Positions 11,826 to 23,546 of a stretch of DNA of 64,000 nt are shown one piece after another (within the stretch, counting starts at the first letter, position 1; the number at the start of each line of letters is the position of its first letter). Below the pieces are notes generated by a model, which worked only from the letters and a program-made list of their open reading frames with translations, made no database searches and was not told the DNA's origin. The position numbers and the translations under genes are program-made. The DNA comes from Xenoacremonium recifei (Eukaryota; Ascomycota; Sordariomycetes; Hypocreales; Nectriaceae): the NCBI GenBank assembly GCA_012184525.1, contig WOFQ01000005.1:558001-622000 (forward strand). The letters are read 5' to 3'.

Positions 11826-13579
11826 GATGGATCGACGTAAAGCGAATGATAGAAGTTAATGAGCGAGTGTGTTCTCAGCTATAGATTGCGAAAGGTTATT
11901 CGCCAGCTTGCTTGTCAACGAAGACCCCGAGCATGTCGGGGACACGACGAGAAGATATAAGGCTCCAACCCCTCTTCTTCTTTCCGTCCTCGGCCTTGCA
12001 GCCGGGACGGTAAAGGCTTGGCAGCATGCTGGTGGTGGGATGGAACTGGGGGCTGAGAGATGTTGGTGACGGGATTATTCACCAATGCTCCCCTACTCCG
12101 ACAAAGTGCAATTACTACCGAGTCAAAACAGGAAGGGCTGCGATAGCGAGAATCGAGTGTCTTTCCTGAAGCCATGCCCTCTTCCTATGAACTAATTGAT
12201 GGTCGAGAGGTTCTTCATACTCTTTTGGTCCTCCTGTCGAGTTCTTTTGTGTTGAGTGAGAACAGACCATGTTCTGGATCATCGCGTCCTTAAGATATGT
12301 TTTCGCCCCCAAAAGCCACTTAGCTTGTAATTGGAGCAGAAGTTGGCACTTTTCTGGTCTGGACCGGGTGATCAACCAACTGCAGAATATCGCCGAGGTC
12401 GACTTATCAAGAGCCAATTGACTTCCAGTTATTAGAAGAGGTTGCATATGAAGCCCGGTTGAGATCACATGCCGGCCCGGGACAAATATAGCAAGGATAA
12501 TACTGATGTGCGGCAAACCAGGAACTTTCTCGAAGTCGGGGGAAGAAAAGGGCAGGTGGTCTAAATGCGGAAGTATAGACGGCTATTTTGAGCATCCACG
12601 ACCATAACTTACAATCTGTAGAAGTATTTGATGAGTACTCATGGTGTAGTACCTCGTGGAGCTTAGTGCGCAGCGGAAGAAGTAGTCCGACATAGATGGG
12701 TTACTGATCGACAGTCGCGGCTAGCTATGACTTGGCAGGGCTGAAACTGCTGCGTGTAATTGGCCTGGGTTGGCCTTGAAGTGGCACCTTGGTAGAACAA
12801 TGCGGGACTTGCGCGGTCTGAGAAGTTGATATGATGCTTGACATGATGCTTGACAGTTCACTCCTATCCCATAGCGCCTTGACAAGAGAGAGAATGACCA
12901 AAGGATGTTAGAAATGCCGCTTGGCCAATTCCAGCCCCCAGCTGCAGACAGATGTGATAACTATCACATGGCCTGGGATCAGCTGAATGTAAGCTGGAGG
13001 GTACACCCTGGGGGCCGAAAGTACAGCTCATTGATAGCAGAGCGAACTTGAACATGATTGGCACCGAGCCTTTTGGGGGGCTTATGGAAGGATCCAGGTG
13101 TTGCTGCTGCCCTACAGTCATGCCCTTGAAAGTGCAGGACTTTTGCCAATGGGTGGTCAGCCAGCCGCAGAGCTGAAAGCACCTCGCATTAGTCTCATTG
13201 TGCTGGGCTGGCACTCGCCATGCCTCCTTCAGAGCTTGGGCATGCAGGCAACTTTGAGGGAAAGCTGGGCGTGCGGGAAGCAGACTGTGCAGCTCTGCAT
13301 GTGAGGGGGCTGAACAGTAGATGATTGTGTGAAGGAGAGGAGTTCATCGATGTTCGTGTGAGACGGTTAGAGAGCTGTAGTAAGCGGGAGCTCCCCGCAT
13401 TTCATCTTATCGCATCTTATCAGCCAGGGGCGCTGACGACACGACCCGCTGACCAATCACAAGCCGCCAATTGACACGCCTTCAACACCAGATACATGTT
13501 CAACCTCGCTCAACCAGGCATCTCTCACCCGCCGGCATCACCAATCACCGCACCGGGCGCGTGCCAACACCCTCGCAAA
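11826..13579. other. Divergent intergenic region, membrane protein / ferric reductase
   Basis: About 1.75 kb lies between two divergent starts. No protein gene is supported. A short direct repeat, atgatgcttgac, occurs twice near 12832-12853. The right end carries GATA and CCAAT elements (annotated separately) and is the promoter of the ferric reductase gene. Confidence 0.6.
13403..13471. promoter_or_regulatory. Clustered GATA and CCAAT elements upstream of ferric reductase
   Basis: Two CTTATC sites (GATAAG on the minus strand) lie 10 bp apart at 13406-13411 and 13416-13421, the second as CTGATAAGAT. Two CCAAT boxes follow at 13453-13457 and 13467-13471. Known: fungal iron genes are repressed by GATA factors of the SreA/Urbs1 type and controlled by HapX with the CCAAT-binding complex. 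Control of this reductase by iron is inferred from these motifs only. Confidence 0.45.
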
Positions 13580-15282
13580 ATGGCCTGGCCCTACGAATTC
13601 CTCACCCTCAGCTCCTCGGAAAAACACCAGCGCCGCCTCGCCCTAGACCACTACGCCGCCATCGCGCACTACTCGGCGCTGCTCCCCGCGCTGCTCATCC
13701 TGCTGTTCAGACTTGCGGCCCGGGTGCGACGCTCGTTGAGTGGCGGGTATGCCGAGGTGCCCAATTCGCCGGCCCTGAAGGCCAGTCGGTTGAGTTGGGG
13801 GGCGAGGGCGGCGAGGAGTGTGAGAGTGGTGGGGTGGTGGTTGGGCGAGGAGGTTGAGGGTTTGGGGATGAGATGGGGGAGGAGGGATGAGTGGGTGTAT
13901 GGGGTGGCTTGGATGGGGTGGTTGTTGATGCTGTGTGTGTTGGGGACGGGGAGAGGTGAGTTTCAGTTGATCTCATGAGATGAGAATGAGATGCTAACAG
14001 CACAGACTACCTCCACCTCACCAAACGCTTCGGCATCATCGCCGCCTCCCAGATGCCAATCCAGTACCTTCTAGCCCTCAAGTATCTCAACCCCTTTGCA
14101 CTGCTCTGCAACACCTCCCACGAGGCCGTCAACCGCTTCCACCGCGTGCTCGGCCGGCTGATCTTCCTGCTGCTCATCCTGCACGCGCTCTTCTACAACG
14201 TCTTCTTCGTGCAGTCCGGGATCTGGCTCACGCGCTTCTTCGCGCCCGTGGTCTTCGCCGGCGTTGTGGCGTTCGCGCTGTTCGTTGCGTTGAATACCAC
14301 TGCTATGGTGCGGGTGAGGGAGTGGTCTTATCGTGTGTTCTTCGTGGTGCATCTTGCGGCGGCGATTGTCATTCCGGCGGTGCTGTACTTCCACCATCCG
14401 GGGCTGCAGCTCTTTGTGGTCGAGTCCTTCATCGTCTTTGTTGTCGACCTCGCGGCGCGGAAGATGACCACCGTTACGGCCCCGGCGTCCGTTGAGGCTA
14501 TCCCCGGCACCGATCTGCTCCGTGTCTCTGCCACGCTGCACGCCTCCACCGCGGCCCGGTACGTCGCCCGCCCCGGCTCACATCTGTATCTGAACATCCC
14601 CCCTTCCGCGCGACCTGCTTCCACCGCTGGCTATCTCTTCGAGTTCCTCTACAACCCCTTCACCGTCGCCGCCGTCGACTCCTCCTCCGGCGCCATCACC
14701 CTGGTCGCCCGCGCACGCACCGGGCCCATGACCACCCGCCTCGCCCAACTCGCCTCCTCCACCGTCCCGCTATGCCTCGAGGGCCCCTACGGCGCCGCCG
14801 GCAAGACGCTCGCTGACCTCGTGAACTCGGGGGCAAGCCAGGTCCTCGTTGTCGCGGGCGGTGTGGGCGCCACCTTTGCTGTGCCCGTCTACGCCGCGCT
14901 GCAGGACCAGATGCCTGGTGCGCGCGTACAGCTCGTGTGGGCGATGCGGCAGGCTGGGGATGCGACGTGGGCGGGCAAGAGTGTCATCGACGATCCGCAT
15001 GTGCAGATGTTCCTGACGGGTGACATGGGCGTGTCTGGCTCTGGGGAAGCATCCTCCGGCGACGACGGCATCCCGCTACAGCCACTCACTGCTGGACCGA
15101 GCAAGAAGAGGCCCGACTTTGCGCGTATCGTTGATGATGTGTTCAAGCATAGCGGAGATGAGTTCGTGGCGGTGCTGGTGTGCGGGCCAGATGGGATGGC
15201 GCGTGATCTGAGGAGGGCGGTTGGGCCGTGGGTGTATAGGGGGCGTAAGGTGTGGTGGCATAACGAGAGTTTCGGATGGTAG
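13580..15282 (+). CDS. Ferric-chelate reductase (FRE/NOX-type flavocytochrome)
   Basis: Two exons, 13580-13955 and 14006-15282, separated by a 50-nt intron with branch GCTAAC, give 550 aa. An upstream in-frame ATG at 13496 would add 28 residues; the MAWPYEF start was preferred because it directly precedes the conserved-looking part. Seen: a first helix near residues 30-45, then the ferric-reductase transmembrane domain with paired heme-ligand histidines (for example FHRVLGRLIFLLLILHALF and YRVFFVVHLAAAIVIPAVLY). Next come an FAD-binding motif NPFTVA, the NADPH-binding GGVGATFAVPVY, and C-terminal CGPDGM and a final FGW. Known: such proteins reduce extracellular Fe(III) using cytosolic NADPH, feeding high-affinity iron uptake at the plasma membrane. 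The length is within the family range. Metal preference (Fe or Cu) cannot be read from sequence. Confidence 0.88.
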
Positions 15283-15726
15283 AGTCCAGACTTGGTGCTT
15301 ATTAGAGCGGAAGGCGTTGAGTTGACATTCGGGATATATAAATTCATCTCTAACAGGATTGGACGATTGTTGCATAGCACCGTGGATTTCTTAGAATCTA
15401 GACAGACACAAGATCAGGCATATAGAGCTCACTTAAGGCATAGTTGCCATCTATCGATACTTCTCTCTCATTCAGAAACCCTCTTAATCGTCATGCCTCA
15501 GCAACTAACGCCTCTCACCGGCCCTCACGCTCAGCCACCTCATAAGCATAGGAAGAAGAAAATGATGAAACTCTAAGATCTCCGCCTCCCAAAACACTGC
15601 GAACCATCCCCGTGAAAATACATGAAGCATGAGAAGTCGTTTGAAGTGAGAGAAGTGTGCCGCCCTATAAGAAACAAAGGAAATGTCTATACGGATTCAT
15701 AACTCCGAGTCATTTTTTGAAAATCC
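15283..15726. other. Convergent 3' intergenic region
   Basis: This lies between the ferric reductase stop (15282) and the Nab3-like stop (15727, minus). It probably contains both 3' UTRs. Nothing else is seen. Confidence 0.6.
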
Positions 15727-18358
15727 CTACTGCTGTCGAAAACGCGCTAGCTGCGACATAATGTTCTCGACCTGTGCAGCTTGACCACCGTTATCAGGGG
15801 CCCCGTTTGCCGCAGGATGAGCATCGTAAGGTGCGCCATACGGTGGTCGTTGCTGAGTGTTGTTCTGGCTCAGAGCACCTAGAATAGCTTGGATATCGAC
15901 TTGAGGCTGCGCTGCAGGGGCATGATTCACATTCGGCGGAGCCGCTCCAGGAGTCTGGATCGATGCCAAGATATGCTGAAGAGTGGCGTTATCCATCTGT
16001 CCCATCTGCCCCATGAGACCTGCAACGTCTATATTGTTCGCGGGTGGTTGTTGAGGAGGGTATTGATTTGGTGGCTGGCCACCGTGGTAGGAGTTTGGCG
16101 GAGCTTGCTGGGCATGTTGTCCATAGGGAGGATTGTATCCACCAGAAGAGCCGTATGATGGACCATGGTTGGCAGTAGATCCTGAGGCCTTGGCTCGGAG
16201 GATGACCTCAGCCGCAGTTGGGGGGTCCAAGTTCTCGTATTGATCAAATCGGACGTTGCTTATGCCTTTTGAACGGTCAAAGGCAAGCACAGGAATCCTG
16301 CCCACATTTTGAGAGCCAAGATCCAGGTCGACCACAGCGTGGACGCCTTCAGCCGCTTGCCTCTCGATGACCGAGTTCTTTGGGATCCTTGGATGAAGGT
16401 ACATCACCTCGGTGCGTAGCCCCTTGGCTTTGAAAGCGCCCTCAACCCAAGCCACGAAATCCTGTCGCACGTCCGGCTGGAGAATGATCTGGACATCTGG
16501 AACATCGGCACCGTACCTTTGAGGGAGATCGAGGTCGTCTTGGCGTCGCGAGCGGCTGTAAGGACTGGGGCTCCTTCTCCGGTATGAGTCCCTGTCATTT
16601 TGGCCATATCTCGGTGAACGTGAGCGATTCCTCCCTCGGCCCCCGTCTGAGAAGCCGCGCTCTCGTCCATAGCCATCGTCTCTGTGATAGTCATTGCGAC
16701 GCGGTGATGGGTTGCGACCGCCTGGTCGGTAATCGTCTCGACCCTGCCCACTGTATCGTTCATTGCGACGACCAGAATCACGTCCTCTACCCCTATCGGG
16801 GCTTCGGTTTCTCTCCTTCTTGGATTTGTCTTGAGCCCTCGAAACTTCGAGATCTGCAATTTATTAGCGTTTGACCGGAGGTATATGGGATAAATATGCG
16901 AGGAAACTTACGGATCCTCCTGCCTTTGATCTCTATTCCTTGGAGGTGTTCCATGGCTGCTCGACCCTCCTCCACTGTGTGATACTGCACGAAGCCATAC
17001 GCTGACTTGAGCGAGATCTGTGCAAGCCTACCAAACCTGTAGAACATGTCGAAGACATCACGCTTCGAAACTTTGTCGCTCGAGAGGTTTCCTGTGTCAA
17101 AAATGTGAGCGCCTTTCTCAGTCTCCCCAGAGGCGGTTCTAGTACCGATGAAGATGCGAGAGCCTTCGGGGAAGCGATCCCATTTGGCCTCAGACATGTA
17201 TTGACGCTCATCATCTTGGAATTGATTCCAAGCTCGCTGGTATTCGTGTTGACCTTGATCAGCAGCAAAAGACGGCGGGTTAGATGGGTAAGGGGGGTTG
17301 TTCATAGAAGTGACAGCGCCGGGCGCATTGAGGCTGGTGTTGAGAGAGGGGGCGAGAGAGCTCAAGCCATCTGTGGGAGCTCCTGGCACGCCAGCAGAGA
17401 CATAGGTCGAGGGCTGTCCTGGGGTTGGCGGCGCAACAGCGCTGACGGGTATACTTGAGTTGATGCCCGAAGGGTACTGCTGTGTGGCATACGATTGGGA
17501 GTCTGCGGTGGGCAGCGGAGGTCTGGGAGGTAGAGACGCGGACGAGGGCAGAGCAGACGGTAGCGAGCTTGATCCGGAGGGTTGTTCGGTCTTGGCCGAG
17601 GAGGGTTCAGAATTGGGACTGGGTTCAGCGGGAGCAATGAGGTCAGCCACGAGCCGTTGGATATCGGCAGCCGGATTGGAAGACTCGACAAAGCTAGAGT
17701 CTGACTTGTTAGGGGACGAGGGCCGCGGCTGCTGGGCGGTGGCTTGCTCGGAGCTGGGAGATGGTGCTGTCGCGTTGTTCGGATTTTCGGGGCTTGCGTC
17801 TGGGAGGGCGCTGGGAGCGACGGGAGCACCATGCTGGGCCGAAGCAGATGTAGGCTCATGGGAGGAGGGGATTTCCGACGGGTGCGATGTCAAGCGATCG
17901 GAGGTGGACGCAGTGGAAATGTGGTTGGATTCTCGAAGACTCGATGATACATCTTCTGGTTGAACGTCCTCGCCGCCCTCCACTTCCTCCGAGCCTATGG
18001 GAGAGTCAAATGTCTTTGCATAGTCGTCGTTGCTGTCCGGGAGCTCGTCGAGGGCTTTGGATTGAGGTTCTGAAGCAGCGAGGGTGTCGGTATTATCGTC
18101 ATCGCCGTAGGGGTCGTTCAGGCTGTCGTCATCTACAACATTGTCGATATCATCAAAGCCTAGATTGTCCTCAGCCTTGTGCGCGGTGTCGGCTACACCG
18201 TTGGCAGCCGCAGCCGTGACGGCAGCAACCATGGCGTCGATGGTGTCGGCCGTGTCCTGGAGAGCCGGAACCAGGAGAGGAGAGGCCGTATGGAGGGGTG
18301 AGGGAGACACGGGAGAGAGGTTGGCGGTGGCCTGTAGTTCGGCCTCTTCCTGTACCAT
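15727..18358 (-). CDS. NAB3: Nab3-like RRM protein of Pol II termination
   Basis: Three exons, 18358-17146, 17091-16912 and 16853-15727, give 839 aa. The first intron is 54 nt and in frame, so it is easily read through; its removal restores the RNP2 motif IFIGNLSSDKV. Seen: a long acidic, Ser/Pro-rich N-terminal region (about 1-390), one RRM (about 398-470, with SKRDVFDMFYRFGRLAQISL and RNP1 SAYGFVQY), an Arg/Asp/Ser-rich segment (about 475-585), a conserved block (DVQIILQPDVRQDFVAWVEG), and a Gln/Pro/Asn-rich tail ending ENIMSQLARFRQQ. Known: yeast Nab3 has the same order of acidic region, single RRM and Q/P-rich self-assembly tail, and works with Nrd1 and Sen1 in termination and decay of non-coding RNA. 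Nuclear location is inferred. It is divergent from the GGQ-protein gene. Confidence 0.82.
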
Positions 18359-19425
18359 GAAGAAGAAGAGCTCGTCTTTGCCTTTTGGACGGTGGCGGCG
18401 GAACTGAAGACGGGCCCGGGCGCGGAAAGTGGGAGGTAGGTGTATGTAAATGTGGGGGGCAGTGCTGTGCGGTCTCTAAGCCGCAATGGCGCAGGAAGAT
18501 GCTGGATCCTGGCGCATGAACTGGAAGAATTGTTGGTGTTGTTCCGTCCTTGGTTGCCTCGGCCAGTGGCTTGTCCGGTCTTGGATTGCCAGGTCAGTGG
18601 GTGTCAAGGAGCGATGAAGGTCGGAGAAGGGCGCAATTCGACGGGAGAAGAGCGGGCGAAGAGCGAGAGCAATTCATTTGGGGGAGGGGGGGAGTCTAAC
18701 GAACCCGAGCTAGCACATAGTTGGACTGGGTTGATCGCGAAAGCTCGTCGGGTCCAGTCGGGCGGTTTGCGACGTCGGAGATGGATTGGATAAGCCGCCT
18801 TTCTGTAGCGGATGAGTCGCAGGAGGGCGCGCGAAGATATGGAGAGGTGGAGAAGTTATCCGATGAATGCACGAGAGGGGAAGACGAAAAAGCTGGATCC
18901 CGGGAAGATGAGCTCAAAAGCTCTCAGAGTTAGTTAGAGCTCAAAGCTGCTGTGGACGAAGCGGACGCAAGAAAGCCCAGCACCGTACGGGTGATGGATA
19001 AGGTAGGATGAAAGTTGTTGGTGAAGGTTGATGGTCGGGAAGCGGAGAGCGAGAGAAGAAGATGGGCGGGCTCGGATGAGGCTGATCGGGGCGGGCGGGC
19101 GGCGCACTGGGCTGGCAGGCAGGCAACCTTGGAACCTGGAGGCAGGAGCTTCCCCGCCGCCAGCTGCCCTGTTCAGGCGGGCACAAGCACAAATCTTGAC
19201 ATCCGGATGAACGCTAAGCCTATTGTAGCAGGGCGGTCAGCAAATACTTGGCGAGCGGCACTTCGGCGCCGCAAAAGCGCGAAGCGAGGTCCAGGGTAGG
19301 CCCGACACTGATTGTAATTGCAATTCTCCGGAGTGGCTGTGGGTGGAATCGTTCTTCCGAGCCTAGGCGGTCGGGCGAACAGTTCCTTTACACCCAAGAC
19401 TCCGTAAGGAGGGACCTTGTCCAGG
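18359..19425. other. Divergent promoter region, NAB3 / GGQ protein
   Basis: About 1.07 kb lies between two divergent starts. Purine/pyrimidine-biased tracts are common near 18600-19100. No gene or RNA feature is supported. Confidence 0.55.
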
Positions 19426-20132
19426 ATGATCCGGCGCCAATTGACCAGAGTTTCGAGAATCAATTCATCGGCTCTAGTACCATGCCAGATTCGTCCTGTG
19501 TTGGGAGCCCGGTTCAAGCGGTATCAAGCGTTTGATGCGGATCTGGACCAAGATGCCTTAGCAGAAGCCCGCGCCTGGTATCAGACATTCGACCCGGCAC
19601 AGCTCCCCAAGGGCAACACCACATATGCGCGGTCTAGTGGGCCAGGAGGACAACATGTGAACAAGTGAGTGCTGATTGCACGTTGTGCCTCAGCTAGCTG
19701 CATAAGCATATCAGCTAACATGGAGGCAAAGAACCGAGACCAAGGCAATCACGGCTTATCCCGTCAAAGATTTGCTGTCGGTGCTTCCCAGGTCTCTCCA
19801 CGCCAGCATCCGGGCCTCGAAGTATTACACGGCCAACAGCGACTCCCTCACGTTCCAGGCCCAGACCTCACGGTCCCGAGACGCAAATGCGGATGAGAAC
19901 AGGAAGAAGCTGGTTCAAGAAGTCACACAGATCTATGAGGCTGCAACACCGGCTGAGACGGCCGAGGACAAGAAGCAAAAACACCAAGAAATGTCAGTGG
20001 CACCCGAGTTGCCATACATGAGCTATCCATTGACTAATTGCGTCTAGAAGCAAGAGGTTCCATGAAAACAGGATGAAAGCCAAGAAATTCAACGGCGCGA
20101 AGAAACAGGCGCGCAGGGGCCCGTCTGATTGA
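19426..20132 (+). CDS. Small class-I release-factor-like GGQ protein, probably mitochondrial
   Basis: Three exons, 19426-19664, 19732-19992 and 20048-20132, give 194 aa. Seen: an N-terminal stretch rich in Arg, Ser and Thr without acidic residues for about 35 residues, typical of a mitochondrial presequence. The catalytic loop SSGPGGQHVNK has GGQ at residues 74-76, and the C-terminal tail is very basic (KRFHENRMKAKKFNGAKKQ). There is no codon-recognition domain. Known: short GGQ proteins of the ICT1/MRPL58 and Pth4/C12orf65 type hydrolyse peptidyl-tRNA on stalled mitochondrial ribosomes, using the basic tail to enter the mRNA channel. The ATG at 19426 is the first in frame. The frame is continuous only with all three exons. 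Which subfamily it belongs to is open. Confidence 0.85.
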
Positions 20133-20941
20133 CCGTGATTAACGGCCGTTTGACGGGATGAAAGACGCAATAATTGTATGATACGTGTTGACACAACACA
20201 GGCTGTTGGTCGACAACATTGGAGAACATGTAATTTTAGACACTCAGCGGCATGAGATTGGATCAAACTTGGGACTTTGTGTATGTGCGTGTAATTTGGG
20301 CGAGACAAACGCTTGCCGGCTTCAGATAGAGCAGTTTCATGAGCGCAAGGACCCGACCCCAAACCACGCGATGCGAGGCGAGATTTCACGCGCAATTCGC
20401 TGCAGATGCAATCCTTGAGTTGAGAAGCGCTGCTCACCTCAGCAACGGTAATAACCCTAATAGCCAGCGTCAGCCGCCATGATCTGCCACCGGCCTGTGA
20501 GAAGTGACGGAGCGCTTCAGCTGAGCGAAAGGGCTGGAGGCTTACTGACTGAGTTATGAGACCCCGCCCTGCCATCCATCCATCCATCCAATTCATTCAT
20601 GGATCATTTTCCCCCGCCCTGTCTGTCTCGACTCGATTTGATCCTCCACACCAAACTCCAGCCCCATCCAGCTCCCTGACATTTGCCTTGCCCATCGCAT
20701 CGCATCGCATCAGCGCCATTCCTTCTTCTCCCGCTGCCTCTCGTTTCCCGCCTGGCTCTTCGATTGCCTTCTGACACCATACAGCGATCCTCCCCCCCCG
20801 ACAGGCGCATCTCGTGACCTGGCCGTTCTCTTCGCTGCCCGAGCTCAATCCGCTGCGGGGCATCTTCCTCCGTCATCAGCTTCACCCATCCCATCCCGCG
20901 ATACCCTCCTCCTCCTCTATCAGCCTCCTCGCTCGCTCGCC
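20133..20941. other. Intergenic region with the promoter and leader of the CaM-kinase gene
   Basis: About 800 bp hold no supportable gene. Short tandem repeats occur: (CCAT)n near 20572-20590 and (CATCG)n near 20694-20709. The stretch before 20942 is C/T-rich, as is usual for fungal promoters and leaders. Confidence 0.6.
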
Positions 20942-22268
20942 ATGGACCAGGCTTCAAAACAGCAGCCGCAGGTCCAGCCCTGTCGCTACAAGGTCGGCAA
21001 GACGCTGGGAGCGGGCTCGTACTCGGTCGTCAAGGAATGCGTCCATATCGACACCGGCCGCTACTATGCCGCCAAGGTCATCAACAAACGCCTGATGGCA
21101 GGCCGTGAACACATGGTGCGCAGTCTCACGCCTCTCCTCTCCTCTTTTCTGCAATTACAAAGAATAACACGAAATGCGCCCCAAGGTCCGCAACGAGATA
21201 TCCGTCCTGAAAAAGGTCTCCATGGGCCACCAGAACATCCTGACGCTGGTCGACTACTTCGAGACCATGAACAACCTCTACCTTGTCACCGATCTGGCCC
21301 TCGGCGGCGAGCTCTTCGACCGCATCTGCCGGAAAGGCTCCTACTACGAATCCGATGCCGCCGACCTGATCCGCGCGACGCTGTCCGCTGTCGCCTACCT
21401 CCACGATCACGGCATCGTCCACCGCGATCTCAAGCCCGAGAACCTGCTCTTCCGAACACCCGAGGACAACGCCGACCTGCTGATTGCTGATTTCGGCCTC
21501 TCGCGCATTATGGATGAAGAGCAGTTTCACGTTCTGACGACTACGTGCGGTACTCCTGGCTATATGGCTCCTGAGATCTTCAAGAAGACCGGCCACGGCA
21601 AGCCCGTTGATCTTTGGGCACTCGGCGTCATCACCTACTTCTTGCTCTGCGGTTACACACCCTTCGACCGCGACTCGGACTTCGAGGAGATGCAGGCCAT
21701 CCTCAACGCCGACTACAGCTTCACGCCCATCGAGTACTGGCGCGGCGTGTCCAACCACGCCAAGGACTTCATCCGCCGCTGTCTGACCATCGACGCCACC
21801 AAGCGCATCACCGCCCACGAGGCCCTACAGCACCCCTTCGTGGCTAGCTACATCAACGAGGACGGCGAGGGCCAGAACCTGCTGCCCAACATCAAGAAGA
21901 ACTTCAACGCGCGCCGCACCCTACACGCCGCCATCGACACGGTCCGCGCCATTAACAAGCTGCGCGAGGCCCAAAATGTCATGATGGACGGCGCCAAGTC
22001 CCGCGAGCCTACGCGCACAGCACGAAAAGACCAACAGCAGCCGCCCGCCGTCGTCAAGGATGACAGCGCTATCTCGATGGGCAGCACCGGCAGCACCCGG
22101 ACCAAGGACAGCGGGTATGCGACGTCGCAGGATGCGAGCGGGCAGGACGTCGTTATGGGCGGCACGGCGACGTTTGCGGTGCCGGCGGCGTTGCAGCCGG
22201 GGAACAACGGGAACCGCATCATCGAGACGAGCAAGGGGTTATGGAGCGGTCCGGCGTTGAAGAGGTAG
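20942..22268 (+). CDS. CMK1: Ca2+/calmodulin-dependent protein kinase (CaMK)
   Basis: Two exons, 20942-21115 and 21186-22268, with a 70-nt intron (donor GTGCGC, acceptor CCAAG), give 418 aa. Seen: glycine loop GAGSYS (23-28), ATP-anchoring Lys45 in YYAAKVI, catalytic loop HRDLKPEN (137-144), DFG (160-162), activation loop Thr in TTTCGTPGYMAPE (APE at 186-188). A C-terminal autoinhibitory and calmodulin-binding type segment follows the kinase domain (NIKKNFNARRTLHAAIDTVR), then a low-complexity tail. Known: this matches the CMK/CmkA family of fungal calmodulin kinases, cytosolic Ser/Thr kinases in Ca2+ signalling and growth. Splicing directly joins REHM to VRNEISVLKKV as in the family. It converges with AUR1. 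Confidence 0.93.
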
Positions 22269-23546
22269 AGGAAGAGGGACTGGAGATTGAATTCTCCCTG
22301 TGAAAAATGACTATCAAGGAGGAGGCATGAGGCACAGGTTCGGATCTTGTGTGCTCACAGTCATGTGAAGTCATGACGAGGAGACGACATGACTCCCTCC
22401 TCCCATCACAGTTGCCCATGGTCAAAGAATCGAGAAACTTCCCTACATTTCACACGCTGGCGGAGGAATTGGAGGGACTTCTCGATCTTGATCTCGTGGC
22501 TGGCCCGTGGAAGCAGAGATATTTCTGGGTTTTGTTTATTTGATACCAGCGCTAAGGTTACATGATATGCAGCAAACAAACTACTCACACATGAATCAAT
22601 GAGGGATTCAAAATGAAATTGAATGCTTCATCTGGGCTTCGTAACCTACGGTAGGCATTGGTAGGAGATAGGAAAGTAAAGGAACTATTGGATACAATTA
22701 AGGTTGGGAACTATGGCGCCCTGGATGGTCGAGATCACGATAGTTCACCACCGGAGCAAACTCAGTCGAGGACATCGGTTCACAAACGAAATGATCACAA
22801 ATGCAGGAACTAGGCGTCTTCTTCATATCGTCTCATTTCTCCCCCTTTCTACAGGCGTAGCAGCCTTTGATGTCTAGCGAGTGGTATCTTTGGTATTCCC
22901 CTTTCAATGCAAACCTCCGCCCCCTTGTCTCCAGTCTTGCGCCGAGCATGATTTTCCCCAACCCAGGAGGTACTGAACCCTCCCCAAAACCAGCTCCCGT
23001 AACCCCATCAAGAGGAGGAGCCCAGTCTTCTGTCTTGCGTCCCAGTTTCCCCGTGCGAAGCACCGAGGGGCTCTCCCCAGCGAGCGTGTCCCAGTGCATG
23101 ACTCCCGTCCATGCACGCATTAACATCCTCTGCTTGATATACATTACTCTATGTCGAGTTTCCAGTAGTCGATCGCCCGCCCTGTTCCCCTCCATCGGGG
23201 TCAGGGTCCTATATGCAGTGTCGGCGAGGTTGTATCCATTTGCGTCCCCAGGCTTCCCATTATAACAGCCTCGCGTCCTGCCTGACGGCCCTGCGCCAGA
23301 AGCGACGTCCCGTACTTCTCGAGAAAAAACACTCCGCGTTGCGCCGAGTCGCTGTGCCGATGAATGCCAAAGATTTTTTGTAAAGAGAAAAGAAAAAAAA
23401 AAGGGTTATGTTGAAAATTATTATCGGGTGTCGGGCATAATGTGTTCGTGAATCCCCTCGATCTTGTCATGGTCGAGAGTGGTGGTAATATTATCGTCCA
23501 AGGGTTCCGTGAATGATTATGAAGCCGTGATATCGAGAAGGTGGTC
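22269..23546. other. Convergent region between CaM-kinase and AUR1
   Basis: About 1.28 kb lies between two converging stop codons. It should hold both 3' UTRs. An A-rich run (about 23380-23402) is the only notable tract. Small frames here have no domain signal. Confidence 0.55.

Noticed and set aside
12115..12516. Open frame of about 133 codons on the minus strand between the membrane protein and ferric reductase genes
   Set aside because: No domain or membrane pattern that repeats, and no splice partner.
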